DNA of 64,000 nucleotides from Streptomyces sp. NBC_01275 (GTDB lineage: Bacteria; Actinomycetota; Actinomycetes; Streptomycetales; Streptomycetaceae). How positions within the stretch are numbered: the first letter of the stretch is position 1; every line of letters starts with the position of its first letter. The notes beneath the pieces are model-generated. The model worked only from the letters and a program-made list of their open reading frames with translations. It searched no databases and was not told the origin of the DNA. A program made the translations under genes and the position numbers. Shown here piece by piece: positions 53,913 to 63,835 of the stretch. The stretch covers positions 1,488,001-1,552,000 of the forward strand of contig NZ_JAPEOZ010000001.1 in the NCBI RefSeq assembly GCF_026340655.1, given 5' to 3'.

Positions 53913-54752
53913 CTAGGAGCCGGCGAGGGCGTGTTCGCCCGCCTTGCGCATGGCCTCCACGGGCGCCGGGGCGCGGCCGGTCATCTGCTCCACCTGGAGC
54001 ACGGCCTGGTGGACGAGGAGGTCCAGCCCGCTGACCACCGCGCCGCCGAACATCGACCAGCGGGCGGCCAGCTCGGTGGGCCAGGGGTCGTAGAGCACGT
54101 CGAAGAGGGTGGCGGGCCGCTCCGGCGCCGAGGCGGCGAGGGCGTCCGTGGCCCCGGCCGGGGTGGTGGCGACGACCAGCGGGAAGCGCAGGGCGTCGGC
54201 GGCGTCCGCCCACTCGGCGATCCGGACGTCGACGTCGAGGCGCTCGCTCCACTGCCGCATCTCGGCGGCGCGGGCCTGGCTGCGCACATAGGCGACGATC
54301 TCGCCGGTGCAGACCCGGGAGAGGGCGGCCAGCGCGGAGGAGGCGGTCGCGCCGGCGCCGAGGATCGCGGCCGAGCCGACCTGCTCGATGCCCCGCTCGC
54401 GCAGGGCGGCGACCATGCCGGGGATGTCGGTGTTGTCGCCGAGGCGACGGCCGTCCTCGGTGAACACGAGCGTGTTGACCGCCTCGACGGAGGCGGCCGT
54501 CTCGCTGATCTCGTCGAGCAGCGGGATGACCGCCCGCTTCAGCGGCATGGTCAGCGACAGCCCGGCCCACTCGGCCCCGAGCCCCTCGACGAAGGCGGGC
54601 AGCGCCTCCTCGTCGACGTCGAAGCGGTCGTACGTCCAGTCCGTCAGGCCCAGTGCGTCGTACGCGGCGCGGTGCAGCGCCGGGGAGAGCGAGTGGGCGA
54701 TGGGGCTGCCGAGCACGGCGGCCCGGCGGGCGTCAGTTGCCCGAGCTGGCAT
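53913..54752 (-). CDS. aroE: Shikimate dehydrogenase
   Basis: This enzyme reduces 3-dehydroshikimate to shikimate with NADPH. The 279 residues carry AVLGSPIAHSLSPALHRAAY (substrate site), LSLTMPLKRAV with the catalytic Lys, AVNTLVF, NTDIPG with the catalytic Asp and AILGAGATASSALAAL (nucleotide-binding). It overlaps the end of mltG by 20 bases, so the two are probably translated together. Confidence 0.93.
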   Translation of the reverse strand: MPARATDARRAAVLGSPIAHSLSPALHRAAYDALGLTDWTYDRFDVDEEALPAFVEGLGAEWAGLSLTMPLKRAVIPLLDEISETAASVEAVNTLVFTEDGRRLGDNTDIPGMVAALRERGIEQVGSAAILGAGATASSALAALSRVCTGEIVAYVRSQARAAEMRQWSERLDVDVRIAEWADAADALRFPLVVATTPAGATDALAASAPERPATLFDVLYDPWPTELAARWSMFGGAVVSGLDLLVHQAVLQVEQMTGRAPAPVEAMRKAGEHALAGS

Positions 54753-56562
54753 CGAACTTGTCCTTGAGCCTCTGGAATTCAGCGTAGGTCTTGGCGAATT
54801 CGGTGTTGTTCTGGCCGTCGGTCGCCACGAAGTAGATCCAGCCGTCGCTGGTCGGATTCATCGTGGCCTTCAGCGCGTCGTCACCGGGATTGCCGATCGG
54901 GCCGGGCGGCAGGCCCTTGTTGGTGTAGGTGTTGTACGGGTCCTTGTTGCTGTTGATCTCGGACTCGCTGATATTGATGTTGCTCTCGCCCTTCAGGTAG
55001 TTGAAGGTCGAGTCGAACTGGAGCAGTTGGTTCGTCTGGTCGTTCGTGGGCTTGAGACGGTTGTAGACGACCTCCGCCATCTTGCGGTAGTCGTCGTGCG
55101 TCTTGCCCTCGGCCTGGACGAGGCTCGCGACCGTGATGACCTGTAGCGGACTGTCCAGCTTGAGCGCCTCGGCCTTGGCCTCGAGGTCGTATTTCCCGTA
55201 CGCCTCTTTGGCGTTGGCGACCATCGCCTTCAGGACCGACTCCGGCTTCATGCCCTTGGCGGCGGGGTAGGTGGCCGGGAAGAGGAATCCTTCCAGCGGG
55301 TCCTTGATGTCCTCGTTGTCGTTCGCCCAGTCGGGCAGCCCGAGCGTCTTGTACTGCTTTTCCGCGACCTTTCTGGTGGTGCCGGAGGAAAGGCCGAGCT
55401 TCGAGTCGATCTTCTTGTAGACCGCCACGTTCCGCTCGCCCGGAGTGACCACCACATTGGCCTGGCTCTTCGGGTCGAGCATCATTTCCATGGCGCTTTT
55501 CGCGGACATCTCTTTCTTGAGGATGTACGCGCTCGCCTGGATCGACCCGCACCGCGGATTGCTCGTGCACGCGGACACGAAGGCGTCGACGCTCTTCACG
55601 ACCCCGGCGTCCTTCAGCAGGCGGCCGATGTCCGCGCCGCCCGAACCCTTGGGCACCTGGACGCTGACGTTCTGGCCGGTGCCGTCGCCCGTGTAGTCCG
55701 GGGCGGCGCTGTAACGATTCTGGTAGAAGTGGTAGCCGAAATAGCCGACGCCGGCGAGGCCTCCGCCGAACACCAGTACGACGACCAGACAGGCGCATCC
55801 GTTGCGGCTCTTCTTGTTCTTCGCGCCCTTGCCGCCTTTGGCGCCCTTGCCGCCCCGGCCCCGCCGTCCGCCGCGCCCCTCGGACTCGTCGTCGTCCTCG
55901 TCGTCATCGGCCCCGCCGCCCGCGAAGAAGGCGTGCTCGCCCTGGTCGGGACCCGGATCCCAGTCGGGCTTCGCCGCGCCGTCGGGCTCCGACTCCGGCT
56001 CCGGCTCGGGTTCCGGCTCGGGACGCCGCCGGGCGGGCGGCTCCGGCGGCGGATACGCGTCCGGGGTGTTGTAGAAGTCGGGCTGCTCGGCGCCGTACGC
56101 GGCGGCCTGCTGGCCGTAGGGGTCACCGGGGTCGGCGGCGTACGGGACGTGCGCGTGGGTGCCGGTGCCGTCCCAGCCGCCCTCCTGATACCCCTCGGGG
56201 TAACCGCCCTGCTGGTTCTGGTGGGCGTACTGCGGCTGCTGCCCCTGGGGGGCGTACTGCTGCTGGTCGTACTGCTGCTGATGCTGCGGGTCGTACGACT
56301 GCTGGTCGTACTGCTGCTGCTGATGCTGCGGGTCGTACTGCTGCTGGTGCGGGTACTGCTGCGGGTCGTACTGTTGCGCCTGTCCGTCGCCCCAGTCGCC
56401 GTACTCCTGCTGCGGCTGCTGCGGGTAGTGGTGCTGCTGGTGGCCGCCGTAGGCAGGCTGATGACCCACGTGGGCCTCCTGCCCTTCCCATCCGCCGTCC
56501 CCGTACAACGGGTCCTCCGGATGCCACGGTTCGGAGCCCGGGCCCCGGCCATACTCAGTCAT
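54733..56562 (-). CDS. mltG: Endolytic murein transglycosylase MltG with long Gln/Tyr-rich cytoplasmic arm
   Basis: This YceG-family enzyme cleaves nascent peptidoglycan glycan strands near the synthase. The 609 residues divide into a disordered cytoplasmic part (about 1-250), a single membrane helix (about 254-280, CLVVVLVFGGGLAGVGYFGY), a LysM-like region and the YceG catalytic domain with Glu485 in SLVQAEGKTHDD. Residues 35-130 are Gln/Tyr/Pro-rich with repeats of QYDPQ and QYDQQ; residues 185-250 are acidic then basic (GRGGRRGRGGKGAKGGKGAK). E. coli MltG lacks such an arm. AGGGG precedes ATG 56562. Confidence 0.93.
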   Translation of the reverse strand: MTEYGRGPGSEPWHPEDPLYGDGGWEGQEAHVGHQPAYGGHQQHHYPQQPQQEYGDWGDGQAQQYDPQQYPHQQQYDPQHQQQQYDQQSYDPQHQQQYDQQQYAPQGQQPQYAHQNQQGGYPEGYQEGGWDGTGTHAHVPYAADPGDPYGQQAAAYGAEQPDFYNTPDAYPPPEPPARRRPEPEPEPEPESEPDGAAKPDWDPGPDQGEHAFFAGGGADDDEDDDESEGRGGRRGRGGKGAKGGKGAKNKKSRNGCACLVVVLVFGGGLAGVGYFGYHFYQNRYSAAPDYTGDGTGQNVSVQVPKGSGGADIGRLLKDAGVVKSVDAFVSACTSNPRCGSIQASAYILKKEMSAKSAMEMMLDPKSQANVVVTPGERNVAVYKKIDSKLGLSSGTTRKVAEKQYKTLGLPDWANDNEDIKDPLEGFLFPATYPAAKGMKPESVLKAMVANAKEAYGKYDLEAKAEALKLDSPLQVITVASLVQAEGKTHDDYRKMAEVVYNRLKPTNDQTNQLLQFDSTFNYLKGESNINISESEINSNKDPYNTYTNKGLPPGPIGNPGDDALKATMNPTSDGWIYFVATDGQNNTEFAKTYAEFQRLKDKFDASSGN

Positions 56563-56684
56563 CGATCCCCTAGAGCCGCGAGGCGGCGGTCGCGCGGCTT
56601 GCGGAGCCGGCTTCCGTTCCGCCTCTCTCTGTGCGGTAGCTGTTCGAAAACCACCGCATCGCGCGGAACGTTACCGTATCGCGA

Positions 56685-57161
56685 TCAGATGACCACTTCG
56701 ACGCCCTCGCCCGGTGCTTTACCTGACACCCGTTCGGATTCCAGGGCCTGCTGAAGGATGATCACAGCGGCTGCCTGGTCGATCACCGACCGGCCCTTCT
56801 TGGCCTTCACGCCCGAAGCGCGCAGTCCCTGACTGGCCGTCACGGTCGTCATCCGCTCGTCCACCAGCCGGACCGGGACGGGCGCGATGCCCTTCGCGAG
56901 CTCCTGCGCGAAGCCTCGAACCTTTACCGCGGCCGGGCCCTCGCCCCCCTTGAGGGAGCGAGGGAGACCGACGACGACCTCGATCGGCTCGTACTCCTCG
57001 ACCAGTTGTCCGAGCCGACGGTGAGCCGCCGGAAGGTCCCGGCCGGGGACCGTCTCCACCGGGGTGGCGAGGATCCCGTCGGGGTCGCACGAGGCGACCC
57101 CGATCCGGGCGTCCCCGACGTCGATCGCGAGTCGACGGCCCTTCCGCATCAGCTGGCTCAC
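56685..57161 (-). CDS. ruvX: Holliday junction resolvase-like protein/pre-16S rRNA nuclease YqgF
   Basis: This RNase H-fold protein matures the 5' end of 16S rRNA in E. coli. The 158 residues show [17 protein letters not shown] (first catalytic Asp), [17 protein letters not shown] and [13 protein letters not shown], and [12 protein letters not shown] (last Asp). GTG 57161 overlaps the alaS stop (GTGA) and is preceded by a GAGACGG site; ATG 57149 is the alternative start without an SD. It lies between alaS and mltG in the conserved order. Confidence 0.92.
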   Translation of the reverse strand: MSQLMRKGRRLAIDVGDARIGVASCDPDGILATPVETVPGRDLPAAHRRLGQLVEEYEPIEVVVGLPRSLKGGEGPAAVKVRGFAQELAKGIAPVPVRLVDERMTTVTASQGLRASGVKAKKGRSVIDQAAAVIILQQALESERVSGKAPGEGVEVVI

Positions 57162-59830
57162 TTGGCCGTCTCGGCCACGAGCCGCTCGACCGCGGCGACG
57201 GCCTCGCCGACGGCGGCCGGGTTCTGGCCGCCGCCCTGGGCGACGTCCGGCTTGCCGCCACCGCCGCCGCCGAGGGTCTTGGCGGCCGTACGGACCAGGT
57301 CGCCGGCCTTGAGACCGCGCTCGCGGGCGGCCTCGTTGGTGGCGATGACCGTCAGCGGCTTGCCGTTGTTGACCGTGAACAGGGCGACCACGGCCGCGCG
57401 GCCGCCCTGGATGCGGCCGCGCACGTCGAGGACCAGCCTGCGCAGGTCGTCGGCGGTCGTGCCGTCCGGGACCTGGCCGGTGACCAGGGCGACGCCGTGC
57501 ACGTCCTGGGCGGACTCGACGAGACCGGCGGCGGCCTGGAGGACCTTCTCCGCGCGGAACTTCTCGATCTCCTTCTCGGCGTCCTTCAGCTTGCCGAGCA
57601 TGGCCGAGACCTTCTCCGGGAGCTCCTCCGGACGCCCCTTGATCAGCTCCTGGAGCTGAGCGACGACCGTGTGCTCCCGGGCGAGGAAGTTGTAGGCGTC
57701 CACGCCGACGAGGGCCTCGATCCGGCGCACGCCCGAGCCGATCGACGACTCGCCGAGCAGCTTGACCAGGCCGAGCTGGGAGGTGTTGTGCACATGCGTG
57801 CCGCCGCACAGCTCCTTGGAGAAGTCGCCGATGGTCACCACACGGACGCGCTCGCCGTACTTCTCGCCGAACTCGGCGATGGCGCCCTGCTTCTTGGCCT
57901 CGTCGAGGCTGAGGATCTCGGCGTGCACGTCCAGGTCGCGGGCGAGCACCTCGTTGATCTTCTGCTCGACGTCGGTCATCACGGCCGTGGGAACGGCGGA
58001 CGGCGAGCCGAAGTCGAAGCGGAAGCGGCCCGGCTGGTTCTCGGAGCCGGCCTGGGCGGCCGTCGGGCCGAGGGCGTCGCGCAGGGCCTGGTGGGTGAGG
58101 TGGGTGGCCGAGTGGGCGCGGGCGATGGCCGTGCGCCGACGGGCGTCGATCGAGGCCTGGGCCTTGGCGCCGACCGTGACCTCGCCGAACTGGACGACGC
58201 CCTTGTGGACGTAGACGCCCGGGACCGGCTTCTGGCAGTCGCGGATCTCGATCACGGCGCCGGACTCGACCTTGATGCGGCCGGTGTCGCCGATCTGGCC
58301 ACCGCCCTCGGCGTAGAACGGGGTGCGGTCGAGGACGATCTCGACCTCGTCACCCTCGGTGGCGGCCGGGGAGGAGACGCCGTCGACGAGGATGCCGACG
58401 ATCGTGGACTCGCCCTCGGTGTCCGAGTAGCCGATGAAGTCGGTCTCGCCGGCCTTGTCGGCGATCTCGCGGTAGGCGCCGACGCCGGCGTGGCCGGTCT
58501 TCTTGGCCTGGGCGTCGGCCTTGGCCTGGTCGCGCTGCTGCTTCATCAGGCGGCGGAAGCCGTCCTCGTCCACGGAAAGGCCCTGTTCGGCGGCCATTTC
58601 GAGGGTGAGGTCGATCGGGAAGCCCCAGGTGTCGTGGAGCAGGAAGGCCTTCTCGCCGGCCAGGACCGCGCCGCCGGACTCCTTGGTCTCGGTGATGGCC
58701 GTGTCGAGGATGTTGGTGCCGGCCTTCAGCGTCTTGACGAAGGCGGCCTCCTCGGCGAGGGCCACGGTCTCGATCCGCTGCCGGTCGGTGACCAGCTCCG
58801 GGTACTGCTGGCCCATCATCTCGATGACGGTGTCGATCAGGTCCTTGACGACCAGGCCGGTGGCGCCGAGCAGCCGCATGTTGCGGATGGCGCGGCGCAT
58901 GATGCGGCGCAGCACATAGCCGCGGCCCTCGTTGCCCGGGGTGACGCCGTCGCCGATGAGCATCACGGACGTCCGCATGTGGTCGGTGACCACGCGCAGG
59001 GAGACGTCGGAGTCGTGGGCGGCGCCGTACTCGACGCCGGTCAGCTGGGTGGCCTTCCTGATGACGGCCATGGAGGTGTCGATCTCGTACATGTTCTGCA
59101 CGCCCTGCAGAATCATGGCGAGGCGCTCCATGCCGAGGCCCGTGTCGATGTTCTTGCTGGGCAGGTCGCCGAGGATCTCGAAGTTGTCCTTGCCGATGCC
59201 CTCGCCGCGCTCGTACTGCATGAAGACGAGGTTCCAGATCTCCACGTACCGCTCGTCGTTGACGGCGGGGCCGCCCTCGACGCCGAACTCGGGGCCGCGG
59301 TCGTAGTTGATCTCGGAACAGGGGCCGCAGGGGCCGGGGACACCCATGGACCAGTAGTTGTCCTTCATGCCGAGGCGCTGGATGCGCTCGGCGGGGACGC
59401 CGATCTTGTCGCGCCAGATGGTCTCGGCCTCGTCGTCGTCGAGGTAGACCGTGATCCACAGGCGCTCGGGGTCGAGCCCGTAACCACCCTTGTCCTGGGG
59501 CGTGGTGAGCAGCTCCCAGGCGTAGGTGATGGCGCCTTCCTTGAAGTAGTCGCCGAAGGAGAAGTTGCCGCACATCTGGAAGAACGTGCCGTGGCGGGTG
59601 GTCTTGCCGACCTCTTCGATGTCGGGCGTGCGCACGCACTTCTGCACGCTGGTGGCACGCGACCACGGCGGCTTGACCTCACCGAGGAAGTACGGCTTGA
59701 AGGGGACCATGCCGGCGGGGACCAGGAGCAGAGTCGGGTCGTCCGCGATGAGCGACGCCGAAGGGACGACGGTGTGCCCGCGCTCCTCGTAGAAGCTCAG
59801 CCAGCGGCGGCGAATCTCGGCCGACTCCAT
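57158..59830 (-). CDS. alaS: Alanyl-tRNA synthetase
   Basis: This enzyme charges tRNA-Ala and clears Ser/Gly mischarging. The 890 residues begin with the class II catalytic core ([40 protein letters not shown]). The editing domain carries [11 protein letters not shown] and [13 protein letters not shown], together the four metal ligands. The C-terminal C-Ala domain ends with a Gly-rich [10 protein letters not shown] segment. The length is normal. Its ATG shares one base with the stop of the upstream small gene. Confidence 0.97.
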   Translation of the reverse strand: MESAEIRRRWLSFYEERGHTVVPSASLIADDPTLLLVPAGMVPFKPYFLGEVKPPWSRATSVQKCVRTPDIEEVGKTTRHGTFFQMCGNFSFGDYFKEGAITYAWELLTTPQDKGGYGLDPERLWITVYLDDDEAETIWRDKIGVPAERIQRLGMKDNYWSMGVPGPCGPCSEINYDRGPEFGVEGGPAVNDERYVEIWNLVFMQYERGEGIGKDNFEILGDLPSKNIDTGLGMERLAMILQGVQNMYEIDTSMAVIRKATQLTGVEYGAAHDSDVSLRVVTDHMRTSVMLIGDGVTPGNEGRGYVLRRIMRRAIRNMRLLGATGLVVKDLIDTVIEMMGQQYPELVTDRQRIETVALAEEAAFVKTLKAGTNILDTAITETKESGGAVLAGEKAFLLHDTWGFPIDLTLEMAAEQGLSVDEDGFRRLMKQQRDQAKADAQAKKTGHAGVGAYREIADKAGETDFIGYSDTEGESTIVGILVDGVSSPAATEGDEVEIVLDRTPFYAEGGGQIGDTGRIKVESGAVIEIRDCQKPVPGVYVHKGVVQFGEVTVGAKAQASIDARRRTAIARAHSATHLTHQALRDALGPTAAQAGSENQPGRFRFDFGSPSAVPTAVMTDVEQKINEVLARDLDVHAEILSLDEAKKQGAIAEFGEKYGERVRVVTIGDFSKELCGGTHVHNTSQLGLVKLLGESSIGSGVRRIEALVGVDAYNFLAREHTVVAQLQELIKGRPEELPEKVSAMLGKLKDAEKEIEKFRAEKVLQAAAGLVESAQDVHGVALVTGQVPDGTTADDLRRLVLDVRGRIQGGRAAVVALFTVNNGKPLTVIATNEAARERGLKAGDLVRTAAKTLGGGGGGKPDVAQGGGQNPAAVGEAVAAVERLVAETAK

Positions 59831-60183
59831 CAGTGGTCCTCATTCCGCTTGTACGGGTACGTCGTGTTCTCGACGTACCTCGGGTTGCTCGGGTCGGTGC
59901 GGTTCTCGATGGCGGCGAACCGCCTGGGTGCGGGGAGTTCGGGGTTCTCGTGGATCCCCAGCGCCTCCCCCAGTTCGGCCTCCCGCTGGGCCATGTTGTC
60001 GCGGACGTCGAGCGCGAAGCCCACCGCGCGGTCCTTCAGGCGCGCTCCCGTCTCGAGCGCCTTGTTGGCCGCGGTCGCGGCCAGGCTCTCGGGGGTCAGC
60101 TGCCTCAGCTTGCGATTGACCTTGGTGGTGGCCCACACACCGGCGGCGACGCCCGTGCCGAACCAGAACGTACGACGGAACAT
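59830..60183 (-). CDS. DUF6167 family small membrane protein
   Basis: This 117-residue protein is always found just upstream of alaS in Streptomyces. It has one short N-terminal hydrophobic segment ([18 protein letters not shown]), then an amphipathic helix-rich region ([20 protein letters not shown]) and a charged tail ending YPYKRNEDH. The TGA stop overlaps the alaS ATG. Function unknown; perhaps envelope associated together with its DUF948 neighbour. Confidence 0.8.
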   Translation of the reverse strand: MFRRTFWFGTGVAAGVWATTKVNRKLRQLTPESLAATAANKALETGARLKDRAVGFALDVRDNMAQREAELGEALGIHENPELPAPRRFAAIENRTDPSNPRYVENTTYPYKRNEDH

Positions 60184-60191
60184 CGCGGCCC

Positions 60192-60632
60192 TCAGTCCCT
60201 CTTTCCACGGGGCTTGCGCTTCTCCCGCCGGGAGACCGTGCGGCCCACGATCACGGTACGCCGGGGCTCCCTGGCGGGCCCGTCGTCCTTGCGGCCGCCG
60301 AGGGCCCGGCGCACGCCGTAGCCGAAGGCGGCGACCTTCACCAGGGGGCCGCCGAAGGTGGAGGCGACGGTGGTGGACAGCGCCGACGCGTTCGACGTGA
60401 CCTCCTGGACGTCCGAGGCGATCGCGTCGACCCGGTCGATCTGGGTCTGCGCGGAGCGCACCGCCGCGGAGGCGTCGGCCAGCAGCGGGACGGCCTGTTC
60501 GGTCACGTCCGCGACCAGCCTGGTGGTCGCCCTGAGCGTCTGGGCCAGCCTCGCCAGCGCGACGGCGAGGAAGGAGACCAGGATCGCCCAGAACACGGCC
60601 ACCAGGATTCCGGCCACCTCTCCACCGGACAC
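60192..60632 (-). CDS. DUF948 domain-containing protein
   Basis: This 146-residue protein has an N-terminal membrane helix (VAGILVAVFWAILVSFLAVAL) and then a long coiled-coil-like helix (LARLAQTLRATTRLVADVTE through ASDVQEVTSNASALSTTVAS). The C-terminus is basic (GRTVSRREKRKPRGKRD). DUF948 proteins resemble chemotaxis-receptor linkers and general-stress membrane proteins, but no function is set. GTG 60632 is preceded by GGGAGCAGG. It lies 8 bases upstream of the DUF6167 gene. Confidence 0.85.
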   Translation of the reverse strand: MSGGEVAGILVAVFWAILVSFLAVALARLAQTLRATTRLVADVTEQAVPLLADASAAVRSAQTQIDRVDAIASDVQEVTSNASALSTTVASTFGGPLVKVAAFGYGVRRALGGRKDDGPAREPRRTVIVGRTVSRREKRKPRGKRD

Positions 60633-60750
60633 CGTGCACCTGCTCCCTGAAGCGTTGAACCTAGTTGTGAACCTGGTTGTGAACCTGGTTCAGAGGTTGA
60701 GCCTATCGCGCCGGGCGCAGCGCTCTGTACCGCATTACGGGCACGCGAAA

Positions 60751-60795
60751 GCCCGCCGCCCCGCCCGCCCGGAGGGGCGAGGAGACGACGGGCTC
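60751..60795 (-). terminator. Hairpin downstream of rpsD
   Basis: AGCCCG and CGGGCT form the base, with an inner GCCCC/GGGGC stem. It lies 43 bases beyond the rpsD stop. Confidence 0.5.
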
Positions 60796-60837
60796 AGGCA
60801 CAGAGGTCCTACGACCGCCGGGAGATCCGGGAAGGGA

Positions 60838-61452
60838 TCAACGGGCGTAGTACTCGACGACCAGCTGCTCGTCGCAGATGACCGGGATCTCCTTGCGGTT
60901 CGGCTCGCGGTCCAGGCGGAAGGCCAGGGCGCCGAGGTTCACCTGGAGGTAGCGCGGGGTCTCGCCGTCGGGGGCGAAGCCACCGGCGCGGGAGACCTCG
61001 AACAGCGTCTTGCTGCGGCTGCGCTCGCGGACCATCACGACGTCGTCGGGACGGACGCGGAAGGACGGCTTGTCGACCTTCTGGCCGTTGACCTCGATGT
61101 GGCCGTGCACGACCATCTGACGGGCCTGGTAGATGGTGCGGGCGATGCCCGAACGCAGGACCAGGGCGTCGAGACGACGCTCGAGCTCGATGATCAGGGC
61201 CTCACCGGTCTTGCCCTGGACCTTGGAGGCACGCTCGTAGGCGCGGACGAGCTGGCGCTCGGACACGTCGTACTGCGCGCGCAGACGCTGCTTCTCGAGC
61301 AGACGGACCTTGTAGTCCGAGTTCTGCTTGCGGCCACGGCCGTGCTCGCCCGGCGGGTAGGGGCGGGCCTCGAAGTACTTGACGGCCTTCGGGGTCAGCG
61401 CGATGCCGAGGGCACGCGACTTCTTGACCTTGGGGCGGGACTGATTCGCCAC
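60838..61452 (-). CDS. rpsD: 30S ribosomal protein S4
   Basis: This primary 16S rRNA binding protein of the small-subunit body is 204 residues, the usual length. It shows [20 protein letters not shown] and the S4 RNA-binding domain ([37 protein letters not shown]). It is a lone rpsD, away from the alpha operon, as usual in actinobacteria other than the S13-S11-S4 type. GTG 61452 starts [16 protein letters not shown]; the upstream frame is the structured leader. In other bacteria S4 regulates its own mRNA. Confidence 0.96.
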   Translation of the reverse strand: MANQSRPKVKKSRALGIALTPKAVKYFEARPYPPGEHGRGRKQNSDYKVRLLEKQRLRAQYDVSERQLVRAYERASKVQGKTGEALIIELERRLDALVLRSGIARTIYQARQMVVHGHIEVNGQKVDKPSFRVRPDDVVMVRERSRSKTLFEVSRAGGFAPDGETPRYLQVNLGALAFRLDREPNRKEIPVICDEQLVVEYYAR

Positions 61453-61771
61453 GGTGTTCTTCTCTTTCCTGGGTTTCGGCTCACCAGAGTTAAGGGAGGT
61501 CGCATCCGCAGCCTGGGAAACCCGCTTTCCGTCCTTGCGGACGGGCCGGGCAGCCGCTCCCTGGTCTGGGCACATGTGCAGCACGCGAGTGGCCCACCGA
61601 CCTCTCCCGGAGAACCGGGTGGTGGTGGGCTGCCCGCGACACCGTTCGACGGTGCGCGACGCTCCTGGAGATCCCGTCCCGAGGGGCGGGGCTCCGGCTG
61701 CATGTCCCGTTCTGGTGAACCGGCCGGGGCCGGACACGGGACGCAGCGCTTCGGGCGAGTCTACAGGGTGC
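61453..61771 (-). promoter_or_regulatory. Structured intergenic/leader region upstream of rpsD
   Basis: No gene is supported in these 319 bases. On the rpsD strand a compound hairpin occupies 61592-61630: outer arms GCCCACC and GGTGGGC, inner stem CCCGG/CCGGG with a 4-base loop TTCT. Further GC stems lie between it and the gene. The layout would suit a leader that binds S4, but no known S4 motif was identified. Confidence 0.45.
61704..61742 (-). terminator. Hairpin downstream of rarA
   Basis: Outer arms GTCCCGT and ACGGGAC enclose CCGGCC/GGCCGG. It starts 30 bases beyond the rarA stop codon. Confidence 0.6.
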
Positions 61772-63127
61772 TCAGGGCCCCTTGCGACCGAGGTGCGCTC
61801 TGGTCCACTCGACCGCGTCCGCGTAGCGCGCCTCGGCGCCGTGCCGGGTCGGCGTGTAGTACTCGCGGTCCCTGATCCCGTCCGGCGCGTACTGCTGGGC
61901 GGCGATGCCCTCCGGCAGGTCGTGCGGATACACATACCCCTGCGCGTGCCCCAGCTTGGCGGCCCCCTTGTAGTGCCCGTCCCGCAGATGCGCCGGCACG
62001 GACCCGGCCATCCCCTTGCGTACGTCGTCCAGGGCGGCGCCGATGGCCAGGGTCGCCGCGTTGGACTTGGGGGCCAGGGCGAGGGCGATGGTGGTGTGGC
62101 TGAGGGTGAGGGCGGCCTCGGGGAAGCCGATCATGGCGACGGCCTGGGCCGCGGCGACCGCGAGGGGCAGCGCGCCCGGATCGGCGAGGCCGATGTCCTC
62201 GCTGGCGGAGATCATCAGACGGCGGGCGATGAAACGGGGGTCCTCGCCGGCGTCGATCATCCGGGCCAGGTAGTGCAGCGCCGCGTCGACGTCGGATCCC
62301 CGGATGGACTTGATGAGGGCGCTGGCGACGTCGTAGTGCTGGTCGCCGTCGCGGTCGTAGGTCACCGCCGACCGGTCGACCGTCTGCTCCAGGGTCTGGA
62401 GGCTGATCTCGGTCTCGTCCTGGTCGAGGGCGGCCCCGGCGGCGGCCTCCAGGGCGGTCAGGGCACGGCGGGCGTCGCCGCCGGCGATGCGCAGGAGGTG
62501 CGCCTCGGTGTCCTCGGGGAGGGTGACGGCGCCCTTGAGGCCGCGCTGGTCGCTCAGCGCCCGCCTCAGCAGCCCGCGCAGGTCGTCGTCCGTGAGCGGT
62601 TCGAGGGTGAGCAGGAGGGAACGGGAGAGCAGGGGCGAGATCACCGAGAAGTACGGGTTCTCGGTGGTCGCCGCGATCAGCGTCACCCAGCGGTTCTCGA
62701 CGGCCGGGAGCAGGGAGTCCTGCTGGGCCTTGCTGAAGCGGTGGATCTCGTCGAGGAAGAGGACGGTCTCCTTGCCGTAGCCGCCGGTGGCGCGGCGGGC
62801 GCCGTCGATGACCGCGCGGACCTCCTTGACGCCGGCGGTGATCGCGGAGAGCTCGACGAAGCGCTTGTCGGTGGCCTTGGAGACCACGTAGGCGAGAGTC
62901 GTCTTGCCGGTGCCGGGCGGTCCCCAGAGGATCACGGACGACGGGCCGGCCGGGCCCTTGGCGCCCTCGCCGACCAGGCGGCGCAGGGGTGCGCCCGGCT
63001 TCAGCAGGTGCTGCTGGCCCACCACCTCGTCGAGGGTGCGCGGGCGCATCCGGACCGCCAGGGGGCTCCCTGCGGGGTCCTTCTCCTGGCGGTCTTCGGC
63101 TGCGGCGGTGAACAGGTCGGGCTCCAC
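61772..63127 (-). CDS. rarA: Replication-associated recombination protein A (RarA/MgsA AAA+ ATPase)
   Basis: This AAA+ protein acts at stalled replication forks and is related to clamp-loader and RuvB ATPases. The 451 residues show [20 protein letters not shown], Walker [10 protein letters not shown], Walker [22 protein letters not shown], sensor 1 ATTENPYF and the C-terminal tetramerisation domain with [11 protein letters not shown]. The length is normal. It lies between rpsD and the VKOR gene. Confidence 0.96.
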   Translation of the reverse strand: MEPDLFTAAAEDRQEKDPAGSPLAVRMRPRTLDEVVGQQHLLKPGAPLRRLVGEGAKGPAGPSSVILWGPPGTGKTTLAYVVSKATDKRFVELSAITAGVKEVRAVIDGARRATGGYGKETVLFLDEIHRFSKAQQDSLLPAVENRWVTLIAATTENPYFSVISPLLSRSLLLTLEPLTDDDLRGLLRRALSDQRGLKGAVTLPEDTEAHLLRIAGGDARRALTALEAAAGAALDQDETEISLQTLEQTVDRSAVTYDRDGDQHYDVASALIKSIRGSDVDAALHYLARMIDAGEDPRFIARRLMISASEDIGLADPGALPLAVAAAQAVAMIGFPEAALTLSHTTIALALAPKSNAATLAIGAALDDVRKGMAGSVPAHLRDGHYKGAAKLGHAQGYVYPHDLPEGIAAQQYAPDGIRDREYYTPTRHGAEARYADAVEWTRAHLGRKGP

Positions 63128-63175
63128 ACCTCCGGAGCCTACGTCAGAGGTCTGACAGTCCTGTTCGGGGCCGGG

Positions 63176-63835
63176 TCAGGCCCAGAGGTCGGTGCCCCAG
63201 CGGGTCAGGATCAGCATGCCGATGATGCCGATGTGGGTGGCCGGCAGGACCCAGGTGAACTCGCCGAAGAACCGCTTCAGCCAGCCGGGGGCGGGCAGGA
63301 AGCCGTTGCGTACGTTGAACGAGGTCACGTACCAGAACATCGTGATCGTCGCGACCCAGGCCAGCGAGCACCACAGGCACAGCGCGTTGATCTTGTACAG
63401 GGACTGGTACTGCAGCCAGGTGCAGAAGGCGACGCCGAAGAGCGTGCCGAAGTTGAAGGTCAGCCAGTACCAGCGCGGGAAGCGGGCGCGGGCCAGCAGG
63501 CTCATGCCGACGCAGATGACGATGCCGTAGGCGACCAGGCCGAGCATCGGGTTGGGGAAGCCGAAGGCCGCGGCCTGCTTGCTCTCCATCACGCTGCCGC
63601 AGGACACGATCGGGTTGATGCTGCAGCTGGGGGTGAACGTCTTGCCGTCCACCTTGCCTTCGAGAATCTTGAACTTGTCGATCGTGATGACCCACGCGGC
63701 GAGCAGACCGGCCGCACCGGTGATCAGCAGCAGAATCGCGAACGCACGGCTGCCGCCCACCGTCCGGGGCTCGGTCGCGGCGTCGCGCTCGGGCTCGGAC
63801 TCCGTGGAGACGTCTTTCACTGTCGTCTTGCTCAT
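63176..63835 (-). CDS. Vitamin K epoxide reductase (VKOR) family protein
   Basis: This membrane quinone reductase is predicted to reoxidise a DsbA-like thiol oxidase and so form disulfides outside the cell. The 219 residues have five helices. Loop cysteines C71 and C79 (CSINPIVSC) and the active-site C153-x-x-C156 (NALCLWCSLAW) are all present. There is no fused thioredoxin domain. ATG 63835 starts MSKTTVKDVSTESEPE; GTG 63838 is equally possible. The remaining 165 bases to the window edge contain no supported gene. Confidence 0.9.
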   Translation of the reverse strand: MSKTTVKDVSTESEPERDAATEPRTVGGSRAFAILLLITGAAGLLAAWVITIDKFKILEGKVDGKTFTPSCSINPIVSCGSVMESKQAAAFGFPNPMLGLVAYGIVICVGMSLLARARFPRWYWLTFNFGTLFGVAFCTWLQYQSLYKINALCLWCSLAWVATITMFWYVTSFNVRNGFLPAPGWLKRFFGEFTWVLPATHIGIIGMLILTRWGTDLWA

